Below are positions 16,678 to 25,835 of a stretch of DNA of 64,000 bases, piece by piece; the stretch's first letter is position 1, and each line of letters opens with the position of its first letter. The stretch comes from Allomuricauda sp. (GTDB lineage Bacteria > Bacteroidota > Bacteroidia > Flavobacteriales > Flavobacteriaceae). Under the pieces are notes generated by a model that saw only the letters and a list, made by a program, of their open reading frames with translations, ran no database searches and was not told the DNA's origin. The translations under genes were made by a program, and so were the position numbers. Location: assembly GCA_003712125.1 (NCBI GenBank), contig RHLF01000002.1, positions 744,001-808,000 of the forward strand, read 5' to 3'.

Positions 16678-17865
16678 TTAATTGAAATTATTATTTCTTC
16701 TTAAGACATCCTTGAGTCTGAGTTTCAGATCCTCTCCTGCATCATAAATCATTTGTTCATTCGAAGGAAAAGGAACAGCCGCTAGATCCAACAATGCAAT
16801 TAGATCGTTGTCAAGAGCACGTCGGTCACCGCGGTAATTGGCATATACATGCTCAAAGACAAACTGGCTCGACAGGGGATATGCATTTATTTCTTGACCA
16901 TTCGCCAAGTCGGTTACACTTACCTTGGCCCCAATCTGTGCACTTTTGAATTGGGTAAACTGATAGAAATCACATCGAACGGTTCTGAATTTGTCGATTA
17001 AGATTTCATTGCCCAGACTGTCTTTAACGATATTGCCATTTTCGTCAAGCAATTTCTCATAACCGTCCTTAATTTGTTTTTCACGGATGATCTGTTTTTC
17101 ATTAACCTGCTCCGGACTAATGTTGATCTCTTTAAAGTCGACATTTAAAACATAATCATATTTAAAGTCCTTTAAAGGATTCGAATGAAACTCGGTCCAT
17201 AGCGAATTAACACCATAGGTATTGAAATCCGTTAGTTCTTCAGCCAACCGCTCTGGTATAATTTGTTGCGTATCGTTATTCAATGCAATTTTTACATAAT
17301 CCAAACCTTTGGTATGGGCTTCCTCCATTTTTTGGGCGGTATCGGCATAACCTGGGTTAATATCATACAGGTATTTGAAATCGTCATAGGCCCTTCTAAA
17401 ATCGAATTTATCATTGCCCTCTTTCAGCAATTGAGATGCATTGGCATATAAATATTCCGATAGCTCTCCTTTGGTTTCAAGAATAACATTGTCAAAGTTT
17501 TTGAAAGCAAATTCCGCTGATCTATTTTCATCATAAATGGGTAGGGGCAGCAAAGGTTTGATTCGTTCTTGAATTCTATTGAGCTGCAAATAACCTTTGT
17601 AAATACGCTCTAGATTGGCGGGATTGCCGTCTTTTTCCAAGAAGGATATACGCTCCAATTCTCGCATCGTATGCTTGTCAAAGGCTTCTTCAAGCATAAG
17701 TACATAGTCTTGGTTTCCTTTCTTGGTCTTATTTTTTGAAAGGTTTTCAATTGCTCTGTTCATGGCAGTTTGGTAGTTGCCAGTATTTAGAGCCTCTTGG
17801 GTCTTTTTAACGCCACCACAGGCTACCAAAAAGACTAACGAAATGATGAGTAAAACTTTTTTCAT
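16678..17865 (-). CDS. Lipoprotein of unknown function with TPR-like N-terminus
   Basis: A 395-residue predicted lipoprotein (signal MKKVLLIISLVFLVAC, Cys 16). Residues about 20-190 are helical with repeats of the TPR type (EALNTGNYQTAMNRAIENL and similar), and the C-terminal half is beta-rich with repeated Asp and Asn. It resembles conserved hypothetical lipoproteins of Flavobacteriaceae; I do not recognise a named family. It converges on ytxJ and diverges from glyA. A role as a scaffold in the envelope is possible but not shown. Confidence 0.8.
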   Translation of the reverse strand: MKKVLLIISLVFLVACGGVKKTQEALNTGNYQTAMNRAIENLSKNKTKKGNQDYVLMLEEAFDKHTMRELERISFLEKDGNPANLERIYKGYLQLNRIQERIKPLLPLPIYDENRSAEFAFKNFDNVILETKGELSEYLYANASQLLKEGNDKFDFRRAYDDFKYLYDINPGYADTAQKMEEAHTKGLDYVKIALNNDTQQIIPERLAEELTDFNTYGVNSLWTEFHSNPLKDFKYDYVLNVDFKEINISPEQVNEKQIIREKQIKDGYEKLLDENGNIVKDSLGNEILIDKFRTVRCDFYQFTQFKSAQIGAKVSVTDLANGQEINAYPLSSQFVFEHVYANYRGDRRALDNDLIALLDLAAVPFPSNEQMIYDAGEDLKLRLKDVLRRNNNFN

Positions 17866-18075
17866 GACTCATTGGTTTTATGGTTTGACTTGGTAATTTC
17901 AATTGCCGTGCCAAAAAGTTGTTCTTTAACAACGAACCACCTTAACTATTATTATAAACTCTTCTAAATCAGGCGCTTTACAGCGAATAAAAAAAATTAA
18001 AAGAATTGTTGATTTCCCCTTGATAACTCATTGATTTGTAATGCTTTTTTAGTAAAAAAACTTAAGACGATATTG

Positions 18076-18083
18076 TATTTTTG
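18076..18083 (+). promoter_or_regulatory. -7 promoter element of glyA
   Basis: The sequence TATTTTTG matches TAnnTTTG. Inferred transcription start near 18089 gives a 16-base leader to the ATG at 18105. A -33 element at the right distance is not clear. Confidence 0.55.
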
Positions 18084-18104
18084 GCACTTTAATCCCAATT
18101 GGAA

Positions 18105-19379
18105 ATGCAAAGAGACGAACAGATTTTTGGACTTATTGAGAAGGAAAGAAAAAGGCAGACAAATGGTATTGAACTCATTGCTTCAGAGAATTTTACCAGT
18201 CCTCAAGTAATGGAGGCCGCAGGTTCTGTATTGACAAACAAGTACGCCGAGGGGTATCCGGGAAAGCGATATTACGGTGGGTGCGAGGTGGTTGATGAGG
18301 TAGAACAACTCGCCATCGATAGAGCCAAGGAACTATTTGGTGCGGCTTATGCCAATGTACAACCCCATTCTGGTTCTCAAGCCAATGCATCTGTTTACCA
18401 TGCGTGCCTGCAGCCCGGCGACACTATTTTAGGTTTTGATTTGGCCCATGGCGGACATTTGACCCACGGCTCACCAGTCAATTTTTCAGGTAGGCTATAC
18501 AATCCGGTATTCTATGGTGTCAATGAAGAATCGGGACGATTGGATTATGATAACATTCAAGAGATAGCTGAGAAGGAGAGACCAAAAATGATCATTGCCG
18601 GTGCTTCGGCCTATTCACGGGATATGGATTTTGAACGATTTCGTGAGATTGCAGACAGTGTTGATGCGCTCTTGCTTGCCGATATTTCGCATCCTGCGGG
18701 ATTGATTGCCAAAGGCGTTATGAACGATCCTCTTCCACATTGTCATATCGTGACCACAACAACGCACAAAACGCTGCGCGGGCCACGGGGTGGTCTGATC
18801 ATGATGGGGGAGAACTTTGAGAACCCATTCGGTATCCGATTGAAGAACGGTAATTTGAGAAAAATGTCGGGCTTATTGGACTTGGCTGTTTTTCCCGGTA
18901 ATCAGGGTGGACCCCTAGAGCATATTATTGCGGCTAAGGCCGTGGCCTTTGGAGAGGCTCTGACCGATGATTTCCTCCATTATATTGTACAAGTTAAAAA
19001 GAACGCTGCGGCAATGGCCAAAGCCTTTGTAGATAGAGGGTACAAGGTTATTTCAGGTGGAACAGACAACCACATGATGTTAATCGATCTTCGAAATAAG
19101 GATATCACTGGGAAGGATGCGGAAAAGGTATTGGAAGATGCCGATATTACCGCCAATAAAAACATGGTTCCCTTTGATGATAAATCTCCATTCGTAACCT
19201 CAGGTATTCGTTTGGGAACGCCTGCCATTACCACTAGGGGATTGCTTGAAGATGATATGGAGACAATTGTGGCCTATATAGATGAAATCTTATCCCATAA
19301 AGAGGATGAGAGCAAAATACAGGCCATTGGAAAAAAGGTTCACCAATTGATGAGTGAACGTCCGCTTTTTAATGCTTAA
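18105..19379 (+). CDS. glyA: Serine hydroxymethyltransferase
   Basis: Pyridoxal-phosphate enzyme that converts serine and tetrahydrofolate to glycine and 5,10-methylene-tetrahydrofolate, the main source of one-carbon units. The 424 residues are full length. The PLP lysine lies in [15 protein letters not shown], and the family motifs [21 protein letters not shown] and the [16 protein letters not shown] region are intact. ATG 18105 is preferred over TTG 18099, although both fit the promoter. The gene stands alone; the gene after it points the other way. Confidence 0.98.
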   Translation: MQRDEQIFGLIEKERKRQTNGIELIASENFTSPQVMEAAGSVLTNKYAEGYPGKRYYGGCEVVDEVEQLAIDRAKELFGAAYANVQPHSGSQANASVYHACLQPGDTILGFDLAHGGHLTHGSPVNFSGRLYNPVFYGVNEESGRLDYDNIQEIAEKERPKMIIAGASAYSRDMDFERFREIADSVDALLLADISHPAGLIAKGVMNDPLPHCHIVTTTTHKTLRGPRGGLIMMGENFENPFGIRLKNGNLRKMSGLLDLAVFPGNQGGPLEHIIAAKAVAFGEALTDDFLHYIVQVKKNAAAMAKAFVDRGYKVISGGTDNHMMLIDLRNKDITGKDAEKVLEDADITANKNMVPFDDKSPFVTSGIRLGTPAITTRGLLEDDMETIVAYIDEILSHKEDESKIQAIGKKVHQLMSERPLFNA

Positions 19380-19402
19380 AAGGTATTTGAATAGTTATTG
19401 GT

Positions 19403-20059
19403 CTAATAGTCCAACAACAAAAAATCACCTTCCATTATCTTTTTGTTTTTGACGTCATAGATGCGCGCATCCATATCGGCGTTTGACTCGAAATACAGAC
19501 CCCAGTAATCAAAATACCCTTTATGGGTGGGTTTCATTGGAGATTGTTCATTGGACTGCGGTACAGGTTCTAAAAAAACGGGAACAAAAATCTCAAAGGG
19601 CATTTCGGTCAAACCTTTGGTAAAGTGCACAAAATTCGCGCAGATCTCAGGCAGAATAGCTCCCAAGTAGTCGGGAATGCTTTGCGGGTGTATTTTTGAA
19701 ACAATAAGCGATGTATCCTTAAAGTTGACGCAAAACTCCGCTATTTCAAGGGGCATTTCATTTTTCTTCGTCAAATTCCGAACCAAGCGTTCAAACTTCG
19801 GTGCTTGTTTGCTCTCGACCAAGAAACCACCCCAGTTGCCATTGTTCAAATGGAAAAGGCATTCGGTCAGATTCAGATTGCAGTTCAGATTTAGTGTAAG
19901 ATTGGCGGTAACCCCATCTTTGTCCCAACGGGTGGTGACCTCAGATTCGGCAAAGAAATCGCGGTCCAGACTTTTTCTAAATTCGCCTAAGCCGGACACT
20001 ATGGGATTAGCACCATAATTGGTGGAAGGTGTTGCGGGAGTTTTTTTGGAGTTCGGCAT
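19403..20059 (-). CDS. Hypothetical protein, no recognised family
   Basis: A 218-residue cytoplasmic-looking protein without signal peptide or membrane segment. The middle has an Asn/Leu-rich stretch (LTLNLNCNLNLTE) suggestive of a beta sheet, and the end has acidic and aromatic residues (GYFDYWGLYFESNADMDARIY). I do not recognise it. The start is ATG 20059; a TTG two codons earlier is weaker. It converges with glyA and follows the regulator gene on the same strand, 176 bases away. Codon use looks like its neighbours, so it is a real gene rather than a chance frame. Confidence 0.75.
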   Translation of the reverse strand: MPNSKKTPATPSTNYGANPIVSGLGEFRKSLDRDFFAESEVTTRWDKDGVTANLTLNLNCNLNLTECLFHLNNGNWGGFLVESKQAPKFERLVRNLTKKNEMPLEIAEFCVNFKDTSLIVSKIHPQSIPDYLGAILPEICANFVHFTKGLTEMPFEIFVPVFLEPVPQSNEQSPMKPTHKGYFDYWGLYFESNADMDARIYDVKNKKIMEGDFLLLDY

Positions 20060-20235
20060 CGGCAAATTTCATCTTCATTATAGTTTTAAAAATACAATGA
20101 ATTCTTCTAGAGGGGTTGCAGAAAAACCTTGTATTTTCTGGGGTTTTACCACAAATAATTAGAACCTTATTTTTGATAAATTCAGTAAAACCAGGGGTTT
20201 TCGAAGGAAGTAGTCAGAAATGCCAAAAAAAGGAC

Positions 20236-20904
20236 TTAGATAAAGCCGCGTTTTTTTGCCGCCAAGATGAGGGCTAAATCGTTTTTATTTTCAGCCCCAA
20301 AAAGAGACTTCAAATGCCTTTTCCTGTTTTCGATGGAGGAGGAGGAGAGCTTGATGAATTTCTCCAAGTCTTTTGTTTTAGTACCCACAGATATGTGATA
20401 CAATATCTTTTTGTCTTTTTCGTCTAAAGTGATGTTTGATGACATCTTTTTTCGAATGGCTGCCAAGGCTTTGGATGAATAATATGGTGGGTTCTGAATG
20501 AGGGTCTTGACGGCATTCTCGAGCGTTTTGGGATCGATATCGGTTTTGACCAAATAGCCATCGGGGTCTACAGATTTTAAGATACTGTTGATCCGATAAT
20601 TATCACTGAACGAAGACATGTAGGCAATTTTGGTCTCTGGAACCAATTCACGCGCAAGAATGCCCAGATCTTCACCTGTTTTTGGTTGGTCTTCATTCGG
20701 CGGAAACAGCTGCACATCCATAAAGATGATATCGTATTTGAAGGAATTGACCGAATCTTCAATTTTTTGCTTTCCGGCCTCGTAGGTGTTGGCTGTATCA
20801 ACAATTATATTGTAATCATCAAAAACAATGCGCTCTAAGATAAACTTATAGCCAAGCATGGTCATTTCATGATCATCAATTGCTAAAATACGTAGTGTTT
20901 TCAA
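20236..20904 (-). CDS. LuxR/NarL-type response regulator
   Basis: A 222-residue regulator paired with the kinase 17 bases upstream. The receiver domain is canonical: D10/D11, phospho-acceptor D63 in IIFMDVQLFPP, and the GYLVKTD Lys near the end. The receiver carries an insert after the acceptor (PPNEDQPKTGED) that lengthens the loop. The C-terminal helix-turn-helix (about 165-215) contains KLSSSSIENRKRHLKSLFG. It probably binds DNA after phosphorylation by the adjacent TPR kinase. GGGGTTTT motifs lie in the following intergenic region. Confidence 0.93.
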   Translation of the reverse strand: MKTLRILAIDDHEMTMLGYKFILERIVFDDYNIIVDTANTYEAGKQKIEDSVNSFKYDIIFMDVQLFPPNEDQPKTGEDLGILARELVPETKIAYMSSFSDNYRINSILKSVDPDGYLVKTDIDPKTLENAVKTLIQNPPYYSSKALAAIRKKMSSNITLDEKDKKILYHISVGTKTKDLEKFIKLSSSSIENRKRHLKSLFGAENKNDLALILAAKKRGFI

Positions 20905-20921
20905 TGCGTTTATTTAATTTG

Positions 20922-23027
20922 TTACACCTCCAACATAGCCTTGGCTCTAGATATATTGGATGTTCGATCAGGTTGGGGTAAGGTCATCATAATTGTGGTG
21001 CCTTTACCAAGTGCACTATCAACCTTGAATACTCCCGACATCTTGGTTACCCGCGACATAATGTTCTTCATACCAATGCCCTTTTTACCCTTGCTATTGT
21101 CAAATCCACGACCGTTATCTGAAACTGTGAGCAGCAAAGATTTTCCATTGCTCTTGAAATCAACTTCAACCTTCTCGCAGTGCGCGTGTTTGATACAATT
21201 TTGCAAACACTCTTGGATGACACGGTAGATATTGATCTTTGTTTCCCCATCCAGGGCATCCCAATCCATTTTTTCGTCATGGGAAAAAGAACTTTGCAAT
21301 TGTGCCGAAGCCCCCGTTGTGGTGACTAGGTCATCTATCGCCAAAATAAAGTTATGCATTTTTTGGTAAGATGCCTCATTTAATTCATGTGATATCGTAC
21401 GGATTTCTTCTTCCAGTTCCTGTAGTTTTTCAATGAGTTCGGCCCGTTGTACTATTGCAGATTCATCATTTCTTTCGTTTAATCCACTTAAAATAAGTCG
21501 AATACCCAGCATTTGGCCCAAGATGCCGTCATGAAGTTCTTCAGAGACCCGTTTTTGTTCCATTTGTTTGCCCTCTTGAAATTTAGCCTGTTGCGAAAGC
21601 ATGAGGTTGTAGATTTTTTGGTCACTTTCTTGTTGCTCCTGTTCGAACCTAAGTTTTTGGTTTTTTGCACGCTGTGCGACAATAATATAAATGGCGAGGG
21701 CAAACAGTAAAATTGCTACGGCAGCGTAAAGCCATAGCTGCTTTTGCCGCGCTAGGGCCTCATTTTCTTTGATGACCTCGTCGGTCTCCATTTGAATGCG
21801 TGCAAATTTGTCACGAATGTTGCGTTCTTGGTTTTGTAACGACTCACTTAATTCGTGGTAGGCCTTGGCATGTTCTGCACTATTTTCTTTATCAATTTGT
21901 GTCAATAGTTGGAGGGTGCTTAGTAGGCGGTCGTTGTTATTGGTGGCTTGTGCAATTTCTTTACCCGAAACAGCTTGTTTGATTGCCCCTAGGGTATCGC
22001 TTTTGGCAATGAGTGCCCAAGCCATAAATTCTCGATTTCGAGCTTGGCTGAATATGTCTCCAATATTGTCTAGAATTTTATTCGATACCGTAATTAGGTT
22101 GATGATCGAATCGAGGTTTTGATCTCCATTTTTAAGTTTGTTTTTTGCTAAAGAGGCCAGGGTTTTCGCGTAAATTTGGGAATCTTTTTGCCTCAAACTA
22201 TCGGTTTCCAAAACACCGATCAAAATTTCTTTTGCTACACTATAATTACCACTTTCAGAATGTGCATATGCTATATTCGTACGATTAAATATGTCATAAT
22301 TGAATTGCTTATTTGGTTGAGATTTTTCTAAATAGCTAGTTGCAATTTTATGATATTCCAATGCCTTGGTGAAATTATCTAGCGCAGCTTCGATATTGGC
22401 CAATCTAGTATAGGCGTTGAAAAGGCTTTCATCAATATTATTGGATCTGTAATAGTTTATGGCATTGACTGCATTTTGCCCAGCCCCAACATAGTCTTTG
22501 TTATTATCTTTTAAAAGTGATATGGCATATTGCATCCGACCAGGATAATCTTGGGCGTCTTGCGATAAGTCGGCTTTTAAAAAACTTTCATAGGCCTCAT
22601 TGTAGAAGTAAAACGAGCTGTCCGGAACACTAAGCTTATAAAAAACACCTAAATCCCAATAGGCCTCCCCCAAGGATTGATAATCTTCATTGGCCAAAGC
22701 CAATTGGATCAGTTCCTGATTAAATTTTTTAAAATTAAGGGTGTCGCCAATCCTCTTGTATGCTAAGGAGATTTGGGAATATTTTTTTGTCTTTAGGGAG
22801 TCTGGTAAAATTTCATTCGTATAGTGCAAGGCCTTTTCCAGTATTGCCCTGTTGTGTTCCAAGGGCAAATGTTTATTGTCTTTTACCCGATCCACCCAAA
22901 TGGTTACGCTGTCTTTTTGAGTTGCATCCGTTATGTTCTCATCAGCCTTTTTTTCACAACTGGCGGATACAAGGAATAGGGATACAAAAAATAGAAAACC
23001 AAGATTTCTTGATGAAAAACCTTTCAT
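20922..23027 (-). CDS. TPR-containing sensor histidine kinase (HisKA_3 type)
   Basis: A 701-residue sensor kinase, partner of the LuxR-type regulator downstream. The N-terminus has a lipoprotein-like signal (SASC), then about 350 residues of TPR helices outside the membrane, a transmembrane helix near residues 430-452, a coiled coil, the phospho-His H499 in EELHDGILGQ, and a HATPase_c domain with NCIKHAH, DNGRGFD and GIGMKN motifs. TPR sensors of this class are common in Flavobacteriia and may detect protein or peptide partners. The start is ATG 23027 (ATG 23036 also possible); the frame extends further, but through a terminator. Confidence 0.93.
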   Translation of the reverse strand: MKGFSSRNLGFLFFVSLFLVSASCEKKADENITDATQKDSVTIWVDRVKDNKHLPLEHNRAILEKALHYTNEILPDSLKTKKYSQISLAYKRIGDTLNFKKFNQELIQLALANEDYQSLGEAYWDLGVFYKLSVPDSSFYFYNEAYESFLKADLSQDAQDYPGRMQYAISLLKDNNKDYVGAGQNAVNAINYYRSNNIDESLFNAYTRLANIEAALDNFTKALEYHKIATSYLEKSQPNKQFNYDIFNRTNIAYAHSESGNYSVAKEILIGVLETDSLRQKDSQIYAKTLASLAKNKLKNGDQNLDSIINLITVSNKILDNIGDIFSQARNREFMAWALIAKSDTLGAIKQAVSGKEIAQATNNNDRLLSTLQLLTQIDKENSAEHAKAYHELSESLQNQERNIRDKFARIQMETDEVIKENEALARQKQLWLYAAVAILLFALAIYIIVAQRAKNQKLRFEQEQQESDQKIYNLMLSQQAKFQEGKQMEQKRVSEELHDGILGQMLGIRLILSGLNERNDESAIVQRAELIEKLQELEEEIRTISHELNEASYQKMHNFILAIDDLVTTTGASAQLQSSFSHDEKMDWDALDGETKINIYRVIQECLQNCIKHAHCEKVEVDFKSNGKSLLLTVSDNGRGFDNSKGKKGIGMKNIMSRVTKMSGVFKVDSALGKGTTIMMTLPQPDRTSNISRAKAMLEV

Positions 23028-23052
23028 TTTGCACATAGCTTCCCTACAAGAT

Positions 23053-23085
23053 AAAAAAAAGCCCCAAACCAATCGGAATGGGGCC
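23053..23085 (-). terminator. Terminator after the small lipoprotein gene
   Basis: A GCCCCA/TGGGGC stem with inner CC/GG pairs is followed on the minus strand by eight T. It lies after the 53-residue lipoprotein stop and only about 17-26 bases before the kinase start, so it may limit read-through into the kinase. Confidence 0.7.
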
Positions 23086-23106
23086 ATGTTTTTTGTGACA
23101 TATTAT

Positions 23107-23268
23107 TTAATTGCCGCCGCGTTCCTCAGATTCTTCATTTGTTCCGTCAGTAGCATTTTGTTCGACATCAAATAGAGCCTCTGTTTCCTCTATATTGGTG
23201 TCCGCTTCGCAGGAAAATAAACCTATTGTTAATGTGATTACCGCTAAAATACTAAATGCCTTTTTCAT
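23107..23268 (-). CDS. Small lipoprotein of 53 residues
   Basis: A short open frame starting ATG AAA AAG, with a signal peptide (MKKAFSILAVITLTIGLFSC, lipid Cys at 20) and an acidic mature part of 33 residues (16 of them Asp, Glu, Asn or Gln) ending ERGGN. The signal, codon use and following terminator support a real gene. Many Flavobacteriaceae have such short acidic lipoproteins beside TPR kinases. It might be the ligand or brake of the kinase encoded next, but this is inference. No homologous domain is recognised. Confidence 0.75.
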   Translation of the reverse strand: MKKAFSILAVITLTIGLFSCEADTNIEETEALFDVEQNATDGTNEESEERGGN

Positions 23269-23407
23269 GTTGTTCTCGATTTGATTTGTTAAAAAATGTG
23301 TTCAAGAATGAAATTAGCTTGCTCAGGGGCATGTATAAAAGCGAAAAAAGAGTACGCGTGTAATACAGTAGTTTGAGAGTATTTAAGGGTATTTTGTGAG
23401 AATTATC

Positions 23408-24139
23408 TTAAAACCGGGTGTGAATTGAAGTTTTGGAGAGTAGCTGTTTTAATTCATCGACCCGGTTGCGATAGGTTTTCGAAAAAGGCAATTGGTTTTT
23501 ATCAATTTTCAGGGTACAGGTCGCCTTGCCATAATTGATGCGCGAAACATAATCGCTGTTTAAAATATAGCTTTGATGTATACGGATAAATTTTTCGGGC
23601 AATTCCCCTTCAAAGAATTTTAGGGTCTGGTAGGTACTTATAACACCCCCATCTTTCATAAAAAATTCTGTGGCATTGCTGTCAGCCTTTAAATACAGAA
23701 TATCATCGGTATTCAAATAATGGTAATCGCGATATGATTTTAAGCAAATGGTGGTCGGAACATTTTCTTTTGACAAATGCTTGCGCAAGCGCAGCACCGT
23801 TTTTCGTACTTCAAACTCATTATGGGGGAGAAGCCAATAGTCAAAGAACCCGTTTTTTAGGGCATCATAGGCATGGGTGCGAGTTCGCGAAAAACCAATC
23901 AATAGGGGCAAGGTTTGCATGTACCGGTGCATATCGCCAACCATCTTCAATGTCTCATGTACCTGCTCATTTAGATGAACCAGTACGATATCGGGCATGT
24001 ATTTTAAAACATGGTTCAGGCCATCGAGGGTATTGATGGCAGTTCCGGTAAGACTAAAATCTCCATAGTCTTGCAAATGCAACTGCAATTGAAGATTTGA
24101 TGCAGCATCAGAATCAACTATAGAGAAGGTATAACTCAT
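23408..24139 (-). CDS. LytTR-type DNA-binding regulator with degenerate receiver
   Basis: A 243-residue protein: an N-terminal receiver-like domain (1-120) and a LytTR DNA-binding domain (about 140-235) with the motifs DILYLKADSNATEFF and FIRIHQSYILN. The receiver lacks its key residues: the phospho-acceptor Asp position is His (H55, in DIVLVHLNEQ) and the Lys position is Leu (L104, in DYWLLPH). It is therefore unlikely to be phosphorylated in the usual way and may be controlled by dimerisation or a partner. No kinase gene lies directly before it. The start is ATG 24139; a GTG one codon earlier is possible. An inverted repeat precedes it. Confidence 0.88.
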   Translation of the reverse strand: MSYTFSIVDSDAASNLQLQLHLQDYGDFSLTGTAINTLDGLNHVLKYMPDIVLVHLNEQVHETLKMVGDMHRYMQTLPLLIGFSRTRTHAYDALKNGFFDYWLLPHNEFEVRKTVLRLRKHLSKENVPTTICLKSYRDYHYLNTDDILYLKADSNATEFFMKDGGVISTYQTLKFFEGELPEKFIRIHQSYILNSDYVSRINYGKATCTLKIDKNQLPFSKTYRNRVDELKQLLSKTSIHTRF

Positions 24140-24141
24140 CA

Positions 24142-24166
24142 CCTAACTAATTGACTGCAAGTTAGG
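24142..24166. promoter_or_regulatory. Inverted repeat at the LytTR gene start
   Basis: CCTAACT and AGTTAGG are perfect seven-base inverted repeats separated by 11 bases, ending 2 bases before the ATG. They are candidates for an operator, perhaps self-regulation by the LytTR protein. Confidence 0.4.
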
Positions 24167-24269
24167 AATGCACATTGAAAGATGACTACAGATTTACCTT
24201 AAAAAAACTGGGGATTTTATGGAGAAAGTGCTGATAATAAGGGGTTTTTATCAAAAATTGACAACAGTT

Positions 24270-25835
24270 TCAATTTTGGGGTACCCACTCGTACGCCCCA
24301 AGATCTGGTGCCATAGTCCGGTCATTTCCCAAGATATCGATGGGTACCATAAGTCCGGTAGGCAAGTCACCCTGGTCTATGATTGCTGAATTTTGGGTAA
24401 GACTGAAATCATTCTCCTGGGGATTGTTGAACTGAATGTCAACGTTTTGAAGAATGTTTTGGTAATGAGTAGAGTCTTCGAAATCGTAAAGTGGATTGCC
24501 TGCAAAAAGTCCGTTACTATCATTGAATTTAATGCTGCAGTTTAAAAAATTGTAATTCAGACTTGCCGATGCATCGCCCCGCAAGGTGAGTTCAATACTG
24601 CGATTACCATCAATAATGCAGTTTGAAAAATTGGCTTCGAGCAGGTCATTGGTTACCACTTGATTGTTCGGAAGTTCGATAAAATTGTCAATCAGTAGGC
24701 TAGGGGCATTCCGCAAACCGTTGGTCCAATAGTTGGCTATGGTGCTGTGTTTTAGATTATAGCGCCCTCCCAAATTACAGTACAAGGCCGTTCGGCCTGC
24801 ACTTCCCAACACTACATTTTCTGCAAGCAAATGGGTGTTTTGACCCCATATATTCGAAATGGAGCTATTGGTTATTGACGAATTGCGAATGGTGAGAGTG
24901 GGAATGGAATTGGTTGCACCTCCTTCTGCTAGAATACCTATGGATGCATTTCTGATATAGGCATGGTTGAACTCATTTTCAACACTGCCATTTGCAAGCC
25001 AAATGGCTCCCCATTGCCCCGGGGTGTCTGAAAAATCTGGTTCGAGTCGGTCCCCTTCAAAAACAACTCCATTTTCCAGTAATTCTTGGTCTTCGCTAAG
25101 CAGTCCGTTTACTTTTAATGAGGCACCGGCAGTTACCAAAAAACCCGAATTCTTATGGAAATGCACCCGCGCACCTGGGTCTATGTTCAATATGTTGCTT
25201 TCGGCTACCGCTGCATAGCCGTAGATTACATAAGGCTTTTCATTGGTAAAATTGAGCTCGTCATCCTCCAGAAAAAACCCCTCTATCAGAATTTCATTCC
25301 CTTCATCATCAATGCCTAGTGTCAAAGTTTCGGTTGTGCCATCCACGGTTTGTGGATAAAGGAAGATGGCGTCACGTACCAAGGTGACCAAATCAACACG
25401 TTGCGGGCCATTGGAGGAATCAAAACGAATGGCATCTGTGTATAAAAATTCGTTCTGCCCAGTGGGTTTCACATCAAAAGTAGTCTCTATAAATACGAAC
25501 ATGCTATCCTTGGCCAGCAGGGGAATATCATTAAAGGCTTTCCCAGCGATACCATCGACGTTTAAACGATACCCACTATCCTGCCCATTTTCAAGTCCGA
25601 TAAAGGGGACGTTGATGTTTTCATTCGTGCGGTTATAGACCTTTAGGGTATAGGTGCTACTGCCTATATTGGTGAATATGGTATCTAAAAACACCGTATC
25701 TCGGGAGAATTCAAGTTGCCCTGTATTGGGGCCGTAGTCAAAATCTTTTCTACACCCCATGGTCAGCAAAAGCACCAAGGAGAATAGCATCATACCATAG
25801 CAACTTCCCTTAATCAAATAATTCGGCGATGTCAT
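24270..25835 (-). CDS. Parallel beta-helix lipoprotein
   Basis: A 521-residue exported protein. The lipid-bearing Cys is at 28 (LLTMGCRKD). Residues about 40-160 are a beta-sandwich-like region, and about 200-480 contain short repeats with Asn and Thr ladders (such as NSSITNSSISNIW) typical of right-handed parallel beta helices seen in carbohydrate-binding or pectate-lyase-like proteins. No catalytic motif stands out and no type IX secretion C-terminal signal is seen. Start ATG 25835 overlaps the thioesterase by 26 bases; a later ATG at 25793 would leave a very short signal. It may bind surface glycans. Confidence 0.8.
   Translation of the reverse strand: MTSPNYLIKGSCYGMMLFSLVLLLTMGCRKDFDYGPNTGQLEFSRDTVFLDTIFTNIGSSTYTLKVYNRTNENINVPFIGLENGQDSGYRLNVDGIAGKAFNDIPLLAKDSMFVFIETTFDVKPTGQNEFLYTDAIRFDSSNGPQRVDLVTLVRDAIFLYPQTVDGTTETLTLGIDDEGNEILIEGFFLEDDELNFTNEKPYVIYGYAAVAESNILNIDPGARVHFHKNSGFLVTAGASLKVNGLLSEDQELLENGVVFEGDRLEPDFSDTPGQWGAIWLANGSVENEFNHAYIRNASIGILAEGGATNSIPTLTIRNSSITNSSISNIWGQNTHLLAENVVLGSAGRTALYCNLGGRYNLKHSTIANYWTNGLRNAPSLLIDNFIELPNNQVVTNDLLEANFSNCIIDGNRSIELTLRGDASASLNYNFLNCSIKFNDSNGLFAGNPLYDFEDSTHYQNILQNVDIQFNNPQENDFSLTQNSAIIDQGDLPTGLMVPIDILGNDRTMAPDLGAYEWVPQN

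Noticed and set aside
24270-25835. Beta-helix lipoprotein as a type IX secretion cargo
   Set aside because: It has a lipoprotein Cys and no C-terminal sorting domain, so it is more likely a plain lipoprotein.
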